From contig OZ024808.1 of NCBI GenBank assembly GCA_964017045.1, forward strand, positions 14,996,284 to 15,060,283: a DNA stretch of 64,000 nucleotides, given 5' to 3'. Source of the DNA: Omphiscola glabra (Eukaryota; Mollusca; Gastropoda; Lymnaeidae). A model generated the notes under the pieces. It made no database searches. It was not told where the DNA came from and saw nothing but the letters and a program-made list of their open reading frames with translations. Position numbers and translations under genes: made by a program. Below are positions 47,793 to 59,582 of the stretch, piece after piece (position 1 is the stretch's first letter; each line of letters begins with the position of its first letter).

Positions 47793-48060
47793 GCAATGTT
47801 TCTTCAACCTTTTTTGTTTTGTTGGCCCGCTACCCCACATGAACACACAAAATGATGTAATGACCCCCCCCCCCCACTTGTCGTACCTCGCATTGCCCTG
47901 ACACCCACCCCCCCCCCTCCCACTTGTCGTACCTCACATTTCCTGACCCATTTAAAACGTGAATACGTATCCCCAGCGACAAATACACCCCCCCCCCAAA
48001 CCAACTTTTCCCGAATAAGCTTCAAATTCCCCCCCCCCCCCCACACACCCACCTGTGAGG
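47793..48060. mobile_element. Possible hAT fragment with C-rich internal repeats
   Basis: GCAATGTTTCTTCAACCTTT resembles a hAT terminus. The interior repeats CCCACTTGTCGTACCTC twice (about 47873 and 47920), separated by long C runs. No matching far terminus found. Confidence 0.35.
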
Positions 48061-48454
48061 CGCTCCCATTTGTTGGTGAAACGTGGTCCTACAGAAGGAG
48101 ACAATGAATATTGGTACTTTAAAAAAATGCACTTCTTTCAAAACAAGCCCATGCCAGCTTTCTTAAGCTGCAGCCCCCAACAATGAGGACAGCAAAGAGT
48201 GAGCTGTCCATCTTACCAAAGTCACCTGGCGACACATGCGTTGAAGAACAAGTCTTTATAAGAACAACAGTTAGTCCCCCACCCCTCCCCCACACCCACA
48301 CAATCTGTTTTCTTTCTCCCAGGTTTGCAACCGCACACCTTTTTCATGCACCCCCCCCCCCTTTTTTTAAACTGTATTAATTTCCTTATGTCCACCCCCT
48401 TTTATACCGCAAATATATAAACACCGTAGTTAAATTGAGATTAATTCTCCAAAA
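48061..48454. other. Non-coding stretch, nothing recognised
   Basis: C run at 48349-48360. No gene is supported. Confidence 0.4.
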
Positions 48455-48674
48455 CAGCGGTTCTTAACCTGTGGCAAAGGGGTCGCGACCCCTTTGGGGG
48501 TCGAACGACCCTTTCCCAGGGGTCGCCAAAGACCACCGGGAAACATATATACTCTACAGTCATGAAGTAGCAACGAAAATAATTTTGTGGTGTGGGGGGG
48601 GGGGGAGGGGGCGTCGCCACAACGCGAGGAGCTGTATTAAGGGGTCACGTCATTAGGAAAGCTGAGAAACACTG
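48455..48674 (+). mobile_element. SPIN-like hAT MITE, copy with expanded G run (220 bp)
   Basis: CAGCGGTTCTTAACCTGTGG to GCTGAGAAACACTG, with TCGCGACCCC, TCGAACGACCC and AGCAACGAAAATAATTTTGT inside. The short G run near GGGGGTCGCC has grown to about 14 G, then AGGGGG. Flanking CTCCAAAA and CTCTGAAA match at 6 of 8. Confidence 0.87.
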
Positions 48675-48869
48675 CTCTGAAACCAAAGAAAATATTACGC
48701 ACCAAACGCACCAGCGGTATTTTTAAGAATCTCATTTGAGCGCAGCTATCGGGGAATTTTTATTTTGCGCGCCGCTGAGCCCCAGTGTCGGTGACGGACA
48801 TTTTTAATTAGCATAGAGAATTATTTATTCTGACGATATGTTAATATATCTGTGGCTGAACCTTTAAAT

Positions 48870-49039
48870 CGGTGGTTCTCAACCTTCCTACTATCCCGAC
48901 CCTTTAATACAGTTCCTCGCGTTGTGGTGACCTTAAAACCATAAAATTATTTTCTTTACTATATGCTTCACGAACACGTGCTTTCCTACGGTCTTGGGCG
49001 TCTCGAAAGGGGTCTCGACCCACAGGTTGAGAGCCATTG
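48870..49039 (-). mobile_element. SPIN-like hAT MITE, reverse copy (170 bp)
   Basis: Read on the minus strand it starts CAATGGCTCTCAACCTGTGG and ends with GGTTGAGAACCACCG. The flanking 8-mers are identical, CTTTAAAT at 48862-48869 and 49040-49047, a perfect hAT target duplication. Several interior bases have been lost. Confidence 0.9.
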
Positions 49040-49047
49040 CTTTAAAT

Positions 49048-50012
49048 GGTTATTCAGGCTTTAGTCATTGTATTTTTGCCTGAAACTCTCTAACACGTGT
49101 GGTAATGTGGCATTCTCATCTGATAGGTTCTATCTTTTGCAACGACGTGTCATGTCTGATGACACTTAACTTTTTTTGGGGGGGGGGTGGGGGGTGGGGT
49201 GGGGGTGGGGAACCGTTTTCGTATCGTAACGCTCACTAGCATTTGCGACGCTACCTCCCCCCCCCCCCCCCAAACCCCCATAACGGATACTCTCTAACAC
49301 GTCTGCAACGGTATTACCTGTTTGTATACCACTTTTATATAACTAAATAGAACCAAAAGGAGGAAACCTTGACATTTAACAGTAGATTATAAAAAAAAAT
49401 CACAATTAAAAATATCGCTATACAATTTTTTTTTTCCTTTTCGTGCTTTTGTTGCCTTTGTCTTGGAGAAAGAGTTTTTTTAAAAAAAGATATTTTTTTC
49501 ATTTTATTTTACATTCTATACTTTATATTATGTAACGTTATTGAGTTACATGTTTGTTTATTGTTGTTTTTTTGTCCGTGTCGTGGGTTTAAAATAATTT
49601 TAAAAAAAAACCACATAAATTCTTGCTTCCTCTTATAACCCCATGACGTTTCTCGTTATCAAATGGAGATAGGCTTACATTAAAGAAAGATTAATTTCAG
49701 CATTGTTTCCAGATTTACTGACACATGTATGACAGTGGTTCTCATCGTTGTCACAATGTTGGTTTTAGATTAAATTCTGTCACAATATTGTCACAATTTC
49801 CCCCCCCCCCCTCTCTGTCCGTCTTATAGGTAGGTTCAATGTTTTCAAGTCATCAAATGTTCTATATCGGTGGTTCTCAATCTTATTAATACAAAAAAGT
49901 CTCCTGGAGAAATGTCACGAACACAACATCAACATACTCTAAGTATTATATTCTGTGACTATAAAACAGCTTATATTAGTGCAGCGAGAAATATCTGTAT
50001 GATGCTCTGTAG
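49048..50012. other. Non-coding stretch; possible decayed hAT ends
   Basis: G-rich (49178-49210) and C-rich (49256-49271, 49800-49811) runs. GACAGTGGTTCTCATC near 49732 and CGGTGGTTCTCAATC near 49868 resemble SPIN termini, but no element body is present. Confidence 0.4.
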
Positions 50013-50197
50013 CAGTGGTTCTCAACTTTCCTAACACCGCGAATCTTTAACACAGTTCATCGTGTTGTGGTGACCCCCAACCATATAATTATTTTCGTTG
50101 CTACTTCATGAATATGTGTTTTCCCTGTGTAATGGTCGTTCGACCCCCCCCCCCGCCAAACCTAAAGGTGTCACGACCCCCAAGTTGAGAACCACTG
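50013..50197 (-). mobile_element. SPIN-like hAT MITE, reverse copy (185 bp)
   Basis: Plus strand starts CAGTGGTTCTCAACTTTCCT and ends CAAGTTGAGAACCACTG, with TGTGGTGACCCCCAACCATA and GTCGTTCGACCCC inside. Flanking CTCTGTAG and TTCTATAG match at 6 of 8. Confidence 0.87.
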
Positions 50198-50404
50198 TTC
50201 TATAGCAATGTAAAAGGGAGGCGGTGGTAACATCAATCATTTTTTGGAGGATTATCCACCGTAAAACATCCACAAAAAAACTTTTGCAAAGATCACGAAC
50301 AAATTCATTTTAACGTTACACTTGGTTTGATGGGGAAAGCACGATGATAATATAGATGTCATTGAAAACTCGTCTGTGAATGGTCCTCTATACGTTGTCT
50401 GACA

Positions 50405-50562
50405 ATGGCGTAGGAAGGGGGGCAGTCCGTTGGCGGCACTTCCCCCCCCCCTTTATATTTAAGGGCGGCATTTTCGCCAGCCTGTAGAGATTTTGTTTCG
50501 TGGACAAGGGTCTGCAAAAAGCTTGGCCCGCCCCGGGTGCCACTAAACCTAGCTGCGCCCCT
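50405..50562 (+). mobile_element. GGCGTAG-type MITE, copy 3 (158 bp)
   Basis: AATGGCGTAGGAAGGGGGGC at left and CCTAGCTGCGCCCC at right. Interior GGGCGGCATTTTCGCC, TTTCGTGGACAAGGGTCTGC, AAAAAGCTTGGCCCG and GGTGCCACTAAACC. Its reverse complement aligns along its length with 21637-21803. Confidence 0.7.
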
Positions 50563-50589
50563 GTGAGGTCGATGCTTGTCACCAATGTG

Positions 50590-50692
50590 TTGTAAGTGTG
50601 TAGTCAATTATGTCAATACATGTTGCGATATAGCTGACTCAATCCACAGTCAATGCAGCCGATCAGTGTTGCAATAGAGTTGACTCAGTCCA
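50590..50692. repeat. Direct repeat, about 50 bp x 2
   Basis: GTTGCGATATAGCTGACTCA and GTTGCAATAGAGTTGACTCA, each followed by (A/G)TCCACAGTCA. Confidence 0.8.
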
Positions 50693-50700
50693 CAGTCATG

Positions 50701-50952
50701 CACGTCTCTGCCCTCGCCTGACTACACTGGGTTATCCGCCTCTGGTTGTGCGCCCTCCTTCTGACTACATAGGGATCTACGCCTTCACATCTCTGCCTTC
50801 GTCTGACTACATTGGGTTATCCGCCTCTGGTTGTGCGCCTTCCTTCTGACTACATAGGGATCTACGCCTTCACATCTCTGCCTTCGTCTGACTACATTGG
50901 GTTATCCGCCTCTGGTTGTGCGCCTTCCTTATGAGTACATCGTGATCTGCTG
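50701..50952. repeat. Minisatellite, 85 bp x 3
   Basis: The unit contains CTCTGCCTTCGTCTGACTAC, GGGTTATCCGCCTCTGGTTG and TGACTACATAGGGATCTACG. Copies 2 and 3 are nearly identical. Confidence 0.95.
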
Positions 50953-50955
50953 ACT

Positions 50956-51342
50956 AAAAAAAAAGTTTCACACTCTACAAAAATGCATTTTTTTTTATAT
51001 TTGTGTCTCATTCCATGTTATATAGTTCTTTGTTCCCCTTCAGTACATCCCAGTACTCAGTACTCTACCAGTGGGGGTGGGCAACTTGAGACGTTTTGAA
51101 AAAGTGCTGCACTCAATCTTGTTGGAGAGCTTTGTTTTAATGAGATTTTTTTTTGGGGGTGTCATGAGAGGCGGGGGATGTATGTGTGGATAGAGTGTGG
51201 GTGGCCCGAGGGTGGGGGGCTTATCTTGAATTCAGGTGAGTGGGGATTTTTAATGCCAGGCTGTCTTTTTAAAATATATTTTAAATAATTCATTTGTGTG
51301 CTCTTAATTTTTTTTTTTTTTTTTTTAAATCCTGGCTTTGTA
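50956..51342. other. Non-coding stretch, nothing recognised
   Basis: Poly-T runs near 50990 and 51309-51326. No gene is supported. Confidence 0.4.
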
Positions 51343-51812
51343 AGTCAGGCTGGATGCCAGGCTGGATGCCAAGCTGGATGTCAGGCTGGATGCCAGGCTG
51401 GATGTCAGGCTGGATGTCAGGCTGGATGTCAGGCTGGATGTCAGGCTGGATGTCAGGCTGGATGTCAGGCTGGATGTCAGGCTGGATGTCAGGCTGGATG
51501 TCAGGCTGGATGCCAGGCTGGATGTCAGGCTGGATGTCAGGCTGGATGTCAGGCTGGATGCCAGTCTGGATGCCAGGCTGGATGTCAGGCTGGATGTCAG
51601 GCTGGATGTCAGGCTGGATGTCAGGCTGGATGTCAGGCTGGATGTCAGGCTGGATGTCAGGCTGGATGCCAGGCTGGATGTCAGGCTGGATGTCAGGCTG
51701 GATGTCAGGCTGGATGTCAGGCTGGATGCCAGGCTGGATGTCAGGCTGGATGTCAGGCTGGATGTCAGGCTGGATGCCAGGCTGGATGCCAGGCTGGATG
51801 TCAGGCTGGCTA
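51343..51812. repeat. Minisatellite, 12 bp x about 38
   Basis: The unit is GTCAGGCTGGAT, with a GCCAGGCTGGAT variant every few units. Four codons per unit keep plus frames open (repeats GWMS and GCQA), which I regard as artefacts. Confidence 0.97.
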
Positions 51813-51869
51813 ACGTTATTTAAGTTTTTAACATTCTTTTGGGGCTTAGTTGAGATCTGAAGTAAAGGT

Positions 51870-52045
51870 TCATTGGCAGGGAGTCAATGGCCAGGAGTCA
51901 TAGGTGGAGAGTCATAGACCGGGAGTCATTTGTCTTGAGTCATAGGCCGGGTGTCATATGTCTTGAGTCATTGGCAGGGAGTCATGGGTGGAGAGTCATA
52001 GACCGGTAGTCACAGACTGGGAGTCATAGGCAGGGAGTCAAAATT
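51870..52045. repeat. Degenerate repeat, 15-16 bp x about 11
   Basis: GGGAGTCATAGGC-like units with CCGGGA, TTGAGT and GGAGA variants. Confidence 0.8.
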
Positions 52046-53372
52046 TTGGTTATATTATGGATGGAATTAAAAGTTCTCTATACTGAACATTTGTGAGTGT
52101 TTATTTTTCTCGGTAAGTGTTAAGCTGGTGCCCTGCAGAACATCATGCAGATAGACTTCACTTTATTTCCTCACTAATAGAGGCAAAATGGGGGGGGGGG
52201 CGGGCAATATTTTTTAATGTGTTTTTTAAATAAAAGTTATTTCTTTAAAAAATTATTATGTTATTATTGTTGCTCACTCCTATCACATAAGGCAGTTGCT
52301 TCAGTTAGTGTCAAAGTTATTGAAAGCTGTTTATTATGCTTGGATACATTACATTTAAATTGAACACTACCACACCCACACACAAAGTTTTAAATATCAA
52401 ATTATTTTTTTTTCAATTCTGAGCGCGTAAGTGCATTGTAAGTATCCAAATCATTGTAAGTATCCATATCAAAGCACACATTACATCGTAATTCAATACT
52501 CTCATTTTTCTTCTACTGAACAAATCGATGTGACAAAGAAATTTTTGAAAGTGTTCAAATTTAAAATTATTATTTCATTTTTTTTAAGACGTGAATATTG
52601 ATTAGCAACAACGCAAGTTGAGCTTTGATATGCATTCTAGCATCTTTCCCGAGATAGCACACTCTTGTATTTTCTTCTTTCCACTCTTGATTTTGAAATT
52701 GATATTTATGTGCGTGTCATGAAATGAGTCAATGGAGGCGACGACCACGTTTGAGACTCTGAGAATCTATTTAATCCTTGTCTGTGTACAACTTTTCAGC
52801 TGCCTAGCGCTCCGCAGATCAGAGATACAAGCAGCTGAATATGATACAAGGTGTCATTTAAACATCGACAACGTGAAATAAATTTATTTAAGATGAGATT
52901 TTTAAGAATGCCCAACATTAGCAGAATATATTTAGCATTTCAGAGTATGGATGGCATCCGAAAATGTGACCTTAACTATAGAATATGAACATTCCCTGTA
53001 ATCTATAAATAACTGTATCCCATCTGACACCGCGCACGAGAGTTCCAAGTGATACGTTTATCAGATTGCCGCTAGGAATTGTGTTGGAGAGTTTTTGATG
53101 TTTTTTTGTTGTTTTTTTTTACCTCACCGCTGTGAAGAAAAAAAAAGAAAGAAAGAAAGATTCAAGCCTTAGGAATTGTGTGGGCTTAGGCTGACAACGA
53201 AGTTTTTATCAAAGTGATGAACATCTTCAGCCAATGATAAACAGAACTTGGGTTGTTCGGTGAGAAGTATTCCTGGGTTATGTCCGATAGATGGGGCGCA
53301 CAGACAGGGCTGTCAGATTGTAGGCTAAGCAGGACTTGACTGCTCTCGATGGTGGTGTTATCATCAAAAACC
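52046..53372. other. AT-rich non-coding stretch, nothing recognised
   Basis: G run at 52191-52200 and a GAAA patch near 53143-53160. The only frame, 53186-53410 minus, runs into the next array and has no recognisable domain. Confidence 0.4.
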
Positions 53373-53955
53373 TCAGTGTGGTCAACAGCACCCGATGGTA
53401 GTGTGTTCATGACTTGACAATGTGGTCAACTGCACCCAGTGGTAGTGTGTTCATGACGTGACAGTGTGGTCAACTGCACCCAGTGGTAGTGTGTTCATGA
53501 CGTGATAATGTGGTCAACTGCACCCAGTGGTAGTGTGTTCATGACATGACAATGTGGTCAACTGCACCCAGTGGTAGTGTGTTCATGACTTGACAATGTG
53601 GTCAACTGCACCCAGTGGTAGTGTGTTCATGACTTGACAATGTGGTCAACTGCACCCAGTGGTAGTGTGTTCATGACTTAACAATGTGGTCAACAGCACC
53701 CGATGGTAGTGTGTTCATGACTTGACAATGAGGTCAACAGCACCCAGTGGTAGTGTGTTCATGACTTGACAATGTGGTCAACAGCACCATGTGGTAGTGT
53801 GTTCATGACTTGACAATGTGGTCAACAGCACCCGATGGTAGTGTGTTCATGACTTGACATGACAATGTGGTCAACTGCACCATGTGGTAGTGTGTTCATG
53901 ACTTAACAATGTGGTCAACTGCACCCGATGGTGGTGTTTTTAATCACTTGACAGC
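53373..53955. repeat. Minisatellite, 44 bp x about 13
   Basis: The unit contains GTGGTCAACTGCACCCAGTG, GTAGTGTGTTCATGAC and TTGACAAT. Variants CAACAGCACCCGATGG and CACCATGTGG group in the right half. A 5-bp insertion occurs near 53855. Confidence 0.95.
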
Positions 53956-54458
53956 ATTCATGATCAATAAAAAAATTCAAGATTCACTACATTGCAGATG
54001 TTACATTTCACTACATGGCAGATGTTACATTTCACTTTTACGCGCACGTATTGGAAACTATCCAAAAATATAACACTTTAAAGAAAGTCCAGCTGACGAT
54101 ATATAATATCACATTGACGTACATCCTTAAGAGAAGCATTTTAAAACTAACTTGAGTAGTTTCGATAACTGAAAAATGATACATTTCGGAATTCTGATGA
54201 CTCCATTACGATGTTTGCATTAAATCTGGCCACTAGTGCATGGTGCTGTAAGCTATTTGTAGCTGTCAAAAATGTAACATGTAGCTTTAGATCAGTAATT
54301 AGGTTTACATTTCGTATATTTAAACAGATTGACAATGTATGATGACTCAACAACAAATATTAGTTTCAGTTCTAAGACGACTAAAGTACTCAAAGAGACT
54401 CTATGAAACCACTTGATAGCAAGAAAAAAAAATAAAAAAAATAATGAGATTGTGCTCT
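53956..54458. other. AT-rich non-coding stretch
   Basis: Short doublet CAGATGTTACATTTCACT at 53995-54036. No gene is supported. Confidence 0.4.
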
Positions 54459-54778
54459 CAGGGGCAGACCAAGGGGCAGACCAAGAGGCAGATCAAAGGG
54501 CAGACCAAGGGGCTGACAAAGCGGCAGACCAAGGGGCAGACCAAGGGGCAGACCAAGGGGCAGACCAAGGGGCAGACCAAGGGGCAGACCAAGGGGCAGA
54601 CCAAGGGGCAGACCAAGGGGCAGACCAAGGGGCAGACCAAGGGGCAGACCAAGGGGCAGACCAAGGGGCAGACCAAGGGGCAGACCAAGGGGCAGACCAA
54701 GGGGCAGACCAAGGGGCAGACCAAGGGGCAGACCAAGGGGCAGACCAAGGGGCAGACCAAGGGGCAGACCAAGGGGCA
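54459..54778. repeat. Minisatellite, 12 bp x about 27
   Basis: The unit is GGGCAGACCAAG. The left five or six units are variable (AGGCAGATCAAA, GGGCTGACAAAG), the rest almost perfect. All frames on both strands are open as artefacts (GADQ, GQTK, PLGL and similar). Confidence 0.97.
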
Positions 54779-56068
54779 TTGCTTGCGTCCACTTGGTCGT
54801 CAGCCATGGTGCGTTTTGTAAAACCTTGTTAGAATGTTTGAGTAGAACACCGAGCAGCGTAGCGCTAATGTCGGTGAAGCATTTTAAATAATTAGCTTAG
54901 CGCTAATGGGCGTAAACTTATCTTGAATTTTGTTTCGCCGAAGCACCCCATAAAGAAACAGCTTGTAATGTGCTTTTCTTTTCTCCTTTTCAATCTAAAA
55001 AAATATTAATAATATCTGGTGTTTATATGTGTCAGGGAAACTGAAAATTTGAACATAATGGTTAGTTTCAACTTTAACGTTCTGGGCTTACATTAAATCA
55101 GCATTTCAATGCATGATATCAGACGCATGTTGGCACACCTGGAGGGCTTTTTGTTTCATTTCATTGTTATTCTTTCGCCTTAATTTTTAAATAGAGAGTT
55201 CGACTTAAAGTTTCTAATTATCTTATTTCAAATCCATTTTGTAAGCCATTTGTCAAAATTGATCACCTGTGATGCAGAGTTGACTTAAGGTAGAATGTCA
55301 TTTGCAGGTGTGTGTAAATTAACTGGCGTGTGTTTGATTTACAGCAGATTTAGCGTGTATTTACAGGAGGTTGTGTGTTGACTTTCAGCAGATTGGGGTT
55401 TGATTTAAAAGTTCAGAAACTTTGGCACATGACGTCAATCAATAATCAAATAACTAAAACGATTAAAACAAGAGCGATTATTTTGGACCACGCATGACGA
55501 CTTTATAAGCTACGAGTCACATTAGCACCTGCCGTGGGAATATCGAGGCCAAGGTATCCAAGAGCGTACTCGATTCCAATTCCATCATGCTCGGTTATCG
55601 ATCGCTTATATCAGTAAGCTTTTTGGAAGGATAAATTGAGTTGGCCGATGTGCTTTGCTCCACAGTAGCCTGGATCCTAACATAAATATACACAGACGGG
55701 GGGAAATGTAATCATGGGCAAGGAGATTTAATATACGTCTTATTTCATATCATTTTTATTGGATTGTGTTAGGGATTTTTGTGTATGTGCTCAAAATGAG
55801 CGGTTCTCAATTTGAAGCGCGTTTTTTATACGAAATATTAGTAAGCTCAAGAAGAATAATAGAGGACATTGAAATTTTGAGATACATCGGAATCCGTTGA
55901 AGAGTTTGGTCAAGAATAAAAAAGTAAATTAGTTTAAAATTTAAGAGGAGTATACGTGCAGTGGATGCCTAAGACAAGAACCAGTGATGTCATTAAATTT
56001 AAGGAATCACAACTCCTGTTGAAGTTAGCCCATTAGGAGTTACTTCACCTTCGCTTCGATTCATATCA
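54779..56068. other. AT-rich non-coding stretch, nothing recognised
   Basis: No open frame of note and no repeat. AGCGCTAATG recurs at 54860 and 54900 only. Confidence 0.4.
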
Positions 56069-56099
<31 letters not shown>

Positions 56100-56412
56100 C
56101 AAAGACTGGTGGCACCTAATAGTTATGAGAACATTGTGTTAAGATACCACTCATTGATAAGCACGCCCTCCGGTGGACCACAGATTCTCTTCAAACTTGA
56201 GAGATAACCTGTGCCCATGTCTATGATGTAGATTTTTTCTTGTTGTTTTTTTTTTTTTTTTATAGTTTATATATTACTGAGTGGAGTGGAAATAAAAAGG
56301 AGCTAGACATCACACACACACAGCACAACACACACAGAACACACACACACACACAACACACACACACAACACACATACACACAACATACAAACACAACAC
56401 ACACACACACCT
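56069..56412. repeat. Poly-A tract and CA-rich microsatellite
   Basis: A run of about 29 A at 56070-56099, a T run at 56247-56261, then interrupted (CA)n with AACA breaks at 56309-56412. Frames across it are artefacts. Confidence 0.9.
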
Positions 56413-57039
56413 GTCTCCTTTTTGGCCGACTCGCTTAAGTCACAAAACAGAACCTGGACTCACTGAGTTGGTTACAAATACATATGCACACTTCAACTTG
56501 TCTGCTTAATATCTCAAGCGACCATCCTACGATGCATCCGCTATTTAATGTTCATAATAAAATTAATTAATGTAATTGGGGGAGAGAGGTAATCCTCCAT
56601 ATTCAATTAAATGGTGACAGTACGTTTTTTTTTCAATCAAAGATAGACTGTGAAAAAAAAAAAACGATATATATACAAAAATATTACCTCACACTGATTG
56701 AACTCGTTACATGTTTCATTTCCATAAAGCACTCTGAATTAGGTCAAAACCCGGGCATGAAGTCGAGGGGTAAAAATAATAAAGCAAACCAAAAATAGTC
56801 GGAGTAAAACCTTAATAAATTGACCCCCCCCCCCCACGCACACACACGTACACGGACACACACTCAAAGACACGAACAGACTTAAACAATACAGGTCACG
56901 TGTTTTTTTTGTTCAATAAAATTCTTTCCTTTGAATGACATAAGGTCAGTGAAGCATGACATAAGTGGGCACTCCAAACGTAGGAGGGGGGAAATATAGA
57001 AAAGATTTAGGAAAGTGGCATAATGGAGTATGTTAGAAT
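56413..57039. other. AT-rich non-coding stretch, nothing recognised
   Basis: C run at 56824-56835 followed by CACACACA. No gene is supported. Confidence 0.4.
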
Positions 57040-57312
57040 ACTTTAAAACACTAAAGAATGATATTTTAAAAACAGTAAAAATGATATTTTAAAACACTAA
57101 AGAATGACATTTTAAAAACACTAAAGTATGATATTTTAAAAACACTAAGTATGATATTTTAAAAACACTAAAGAATGATATTTTAAAAACACCTAAGTAT
57201 GATATTTTAACAACACTAAAGTATGATATTTTAAAAACACTAAAGTATGATATTTTAAAAACACTAAAGAATGATATTTTAAAACACAAAAGAATAATAT
57301 TTAAAAAAAAAT
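57040..57312. repeat. Minisatellite, about 24 bp x 11
   Basis: The unit contains AATGATATTTTAAAAACACT followed by AAAG, with GTATGATA variants. Confidence 0.92.
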
Positions 57313-57404
57313 TAACCTCACGAATTTTCACATGATTTCATAATTTATATATTTATATATCAATAAGTAGCCTCTAGAAATATAATTCTTAATTGTTGCA
57401 AAAT

Positions 57405-57470
57405 GTATACTTATTTAAATGTTTTTGTTGTTGTAATGATGAAGCCAAGTGCCGAAACGCCTAATCTACT
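57405..57470 (+). mobile_element. Penelope-like element terminal fragment, copy 2
   Basis: TACTTATTTAAATG, TTGTTGTAATGATGAAGCCA and GTGCCGAAACGCCTAATC align with the minus strand of 27548-27606. The hammerhead core is here degraded (ATGATGA for CTGATGA, AGCC for AGGC, ACGCC for ACGTC), so it is unlikely to cleave. Confidence 0.5.
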
Positions 57471-57480
57471 TAATTTCCGT

Positions 57481-58040
57481 TTACAAATCCCACACACATA
57501 CACAAATGTTTGTTTTTTTTATGAGGAAAGTAAATCAATATAAACAATCTTCCATTTTCGGAGAGAACCTGCATTTAGGAAACTTTCATTCGTTTTGGTT
57601 TTCTTTTGCTTTGTTAACCCACACCACTCCCCCCCCCCTCCAATCAACCCATTTTTTCCTACACGGGTTGGGTCAGAAGGTCAACGAATCCCAACCCGTG
57701 TGTCTGCAACTGTTGACTAGCAGGGGTTGTTTATGGCAAGAGTTCTCTAACTTGATTTTCCGCAGGGTAACATGGAGATCGATAAGGACTTGAAAGGAAA
57801 ATGAAACTGTCACTCCCACCCCATGGCACCCCCGACACCCCCTGACATCCCCGGCACCCCCAGCACCCCCAGCACCACCAGTCTTTTTGTGTCTTGAAAT
57901 GTCTTGTTTAAACTCAGACGTTTCGCGGAAATCGTAAAACATAATTTGTATGCTTTATTGTGTGCCATCATATCTATTGAATTTTTTTTACCGAGAAATG
58001 AAAACTTGGGGTTACAAAGATCTGGGGAGTCGTTTGTTAC
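57481..58040. other. Non-coding stretch, nothing recognised
   Basis: C run at 57629-57637 and CACCCCCAGCAC repeats at 57830-57880. GAAGGTCAACGAATCCCAAC near 57676 recalls 26721-26745. No gene is supported. Confidence 0.4.
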
Positions 58041-58044
58041 TAGT

Positions 58045-58232
58045 GCAGTGAGGTCGATGTAAGGCTGCGTGTCACGTGACACGGGCTAAGGGCAGTGAGG
58101 TCGATGTAAGGCTGCGTGTCACACGTGACACGGGCGAAGTGCAGTGAGGTCGATGTAAGGCTGCGTGTCACACGTGACACGGGCTAAGTTCAGTGAGGAC
58201 GATGTACGGCTGCATGTCACGCGACACGGGCT
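58045..58232. repeat. Minisatellite, 47-49 bp x 4
   Basis: The unit contains GCAGTGAGGTCGATGTAAGG, CTGCGTGTCACACGTGACAC and GGGC. It includes a GTCACACGTGAC near-palindrome whose length varies among copies. Confidence 0.92.
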
Positions 58233-58307
58233 ACAATAAAAAAAAATAATAGTACACATTTAAATTTTCGGATGGTTTGGAGTGGTTTTACATTTAGGTG
58301 TGTATAT

Positions 58308-58592
58308 TTTAATGTATGAATTTATCGTAGCAAACTATGAATTTATTGTAGCAAACTATGAATTTATTGTAGCAAACTATGAATTTATCGTAGCAAACTA
58401 TGAATTTATTGTAGCAAACTATGAATTTATTGTAGCAAACTATGCATTTATCGTAGCAAACTATGAATTTATCGTTGTAAACTATGAATTTATTGTAGCA
58501 AACTATGAATTTATCGTAGCAAACTATGAATTTCTCGTAGTAAGCTATGAATTCATCTCAGTAAACTATGAATTTATGGTAAAAATCTATGA
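58308..58592. repeat. Minisatellite, 21 bp x about 13
   Basis: The unit is TATGAATTTATTGTAGCAAA plus C, with ATCGTAG variants and decay at the right end. Seven codons per unit keep a 124-codon plus frame open (repeat YEFIVAN). Confidence 0.93.
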
Positions 58593-59582
58593 GCTTATCT
58601 CATTAAGTCTAAAAAAGACGAAATGTCTTATCGTCGATGTCCTTTCAAAAAAATAAAATCGGGGCAGTAATTTATTTATTTACATTTATGTAAGGAGGGG
58701 TAGGGAGATGCCCGCTGACCTATACAGTTTTAGAACCCATGATTTAAATGAATCGTATTTGAGTATCACTGTGCCTCTTCAGTTTATTCACCAAGAACAT
58801 ATCCCAGAACTCATTAAAATGATATGGTGTCACTCCTTATGCGGGAAGACATCAGTTCCTTTATATTTTATTTAATTTAAGTCTTTAATCATATTTTTAA
58901 CCACAATATTGCTTTCAATGTCTATTTTCTTCCTTTGTCGTTCTCTTTTTGTTTCTCAATTGTCATCTATAAATGTCTATTACGTCATCTCATTTATCTA
59001 GCTTCCGCAGCGACCAGCTCCAGCTAAGAAACTGCGCCCTTAAAGAACTCGTGAACAGAAAAGAAAGATGGCGGATTGCTGTAAAGAGGAAACAACGGGA
59101 ACGGAACGGTGATATATGAGTTATCGGCCCTAAATTGTGTGTCCTGTCAGGTCACCCAAGAGGTGCCCCCCCCCCCCTCACATCTCATCCCTTTAATAAC
59201 ACAACATTGAATCCACGAGCCCATTCCACAACAATGTACCCCCTCAAGATGATGCCAATCTATGGCAGACCATATCACACAGAGTCTGTGGCTGTGATGC
59301 AAATAGCCTGTATGACGATGAAATAAGCCATCGCCAACGTCACGTTACTAATATCTCAGCAGCGCTTTCCATTTCAAATTTAATTTTGTGAATTATTGAA
59401 GGAATAATGACCCGGGGGGGGGGGGGGGGGGGGGCTGAACTCAGGAGACTGCGATCTCTTTTGGTATACACTGTAAAACAAAAATACTTATTCAAAAGTA
59501 ACAATTTGCTGGTACACGGCTGCCTAGAACAAACATTTAATCTACAGAAACACAAGATACAAAGTGGTGACTCTAACATTTC
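58593..59582. other. Non-coding stretch, nothing recognised
   Basis: C run at 59167-59177 and a G run of about 20 at 59415-59434. No gene is supported. Confidence 0.4.

Noticed and set aside
49732..49885. An eighth SPIN-like copy
   Set aside because: Two GGTTCTCA-type ends point the same way and the interior lacks every SPIN block.
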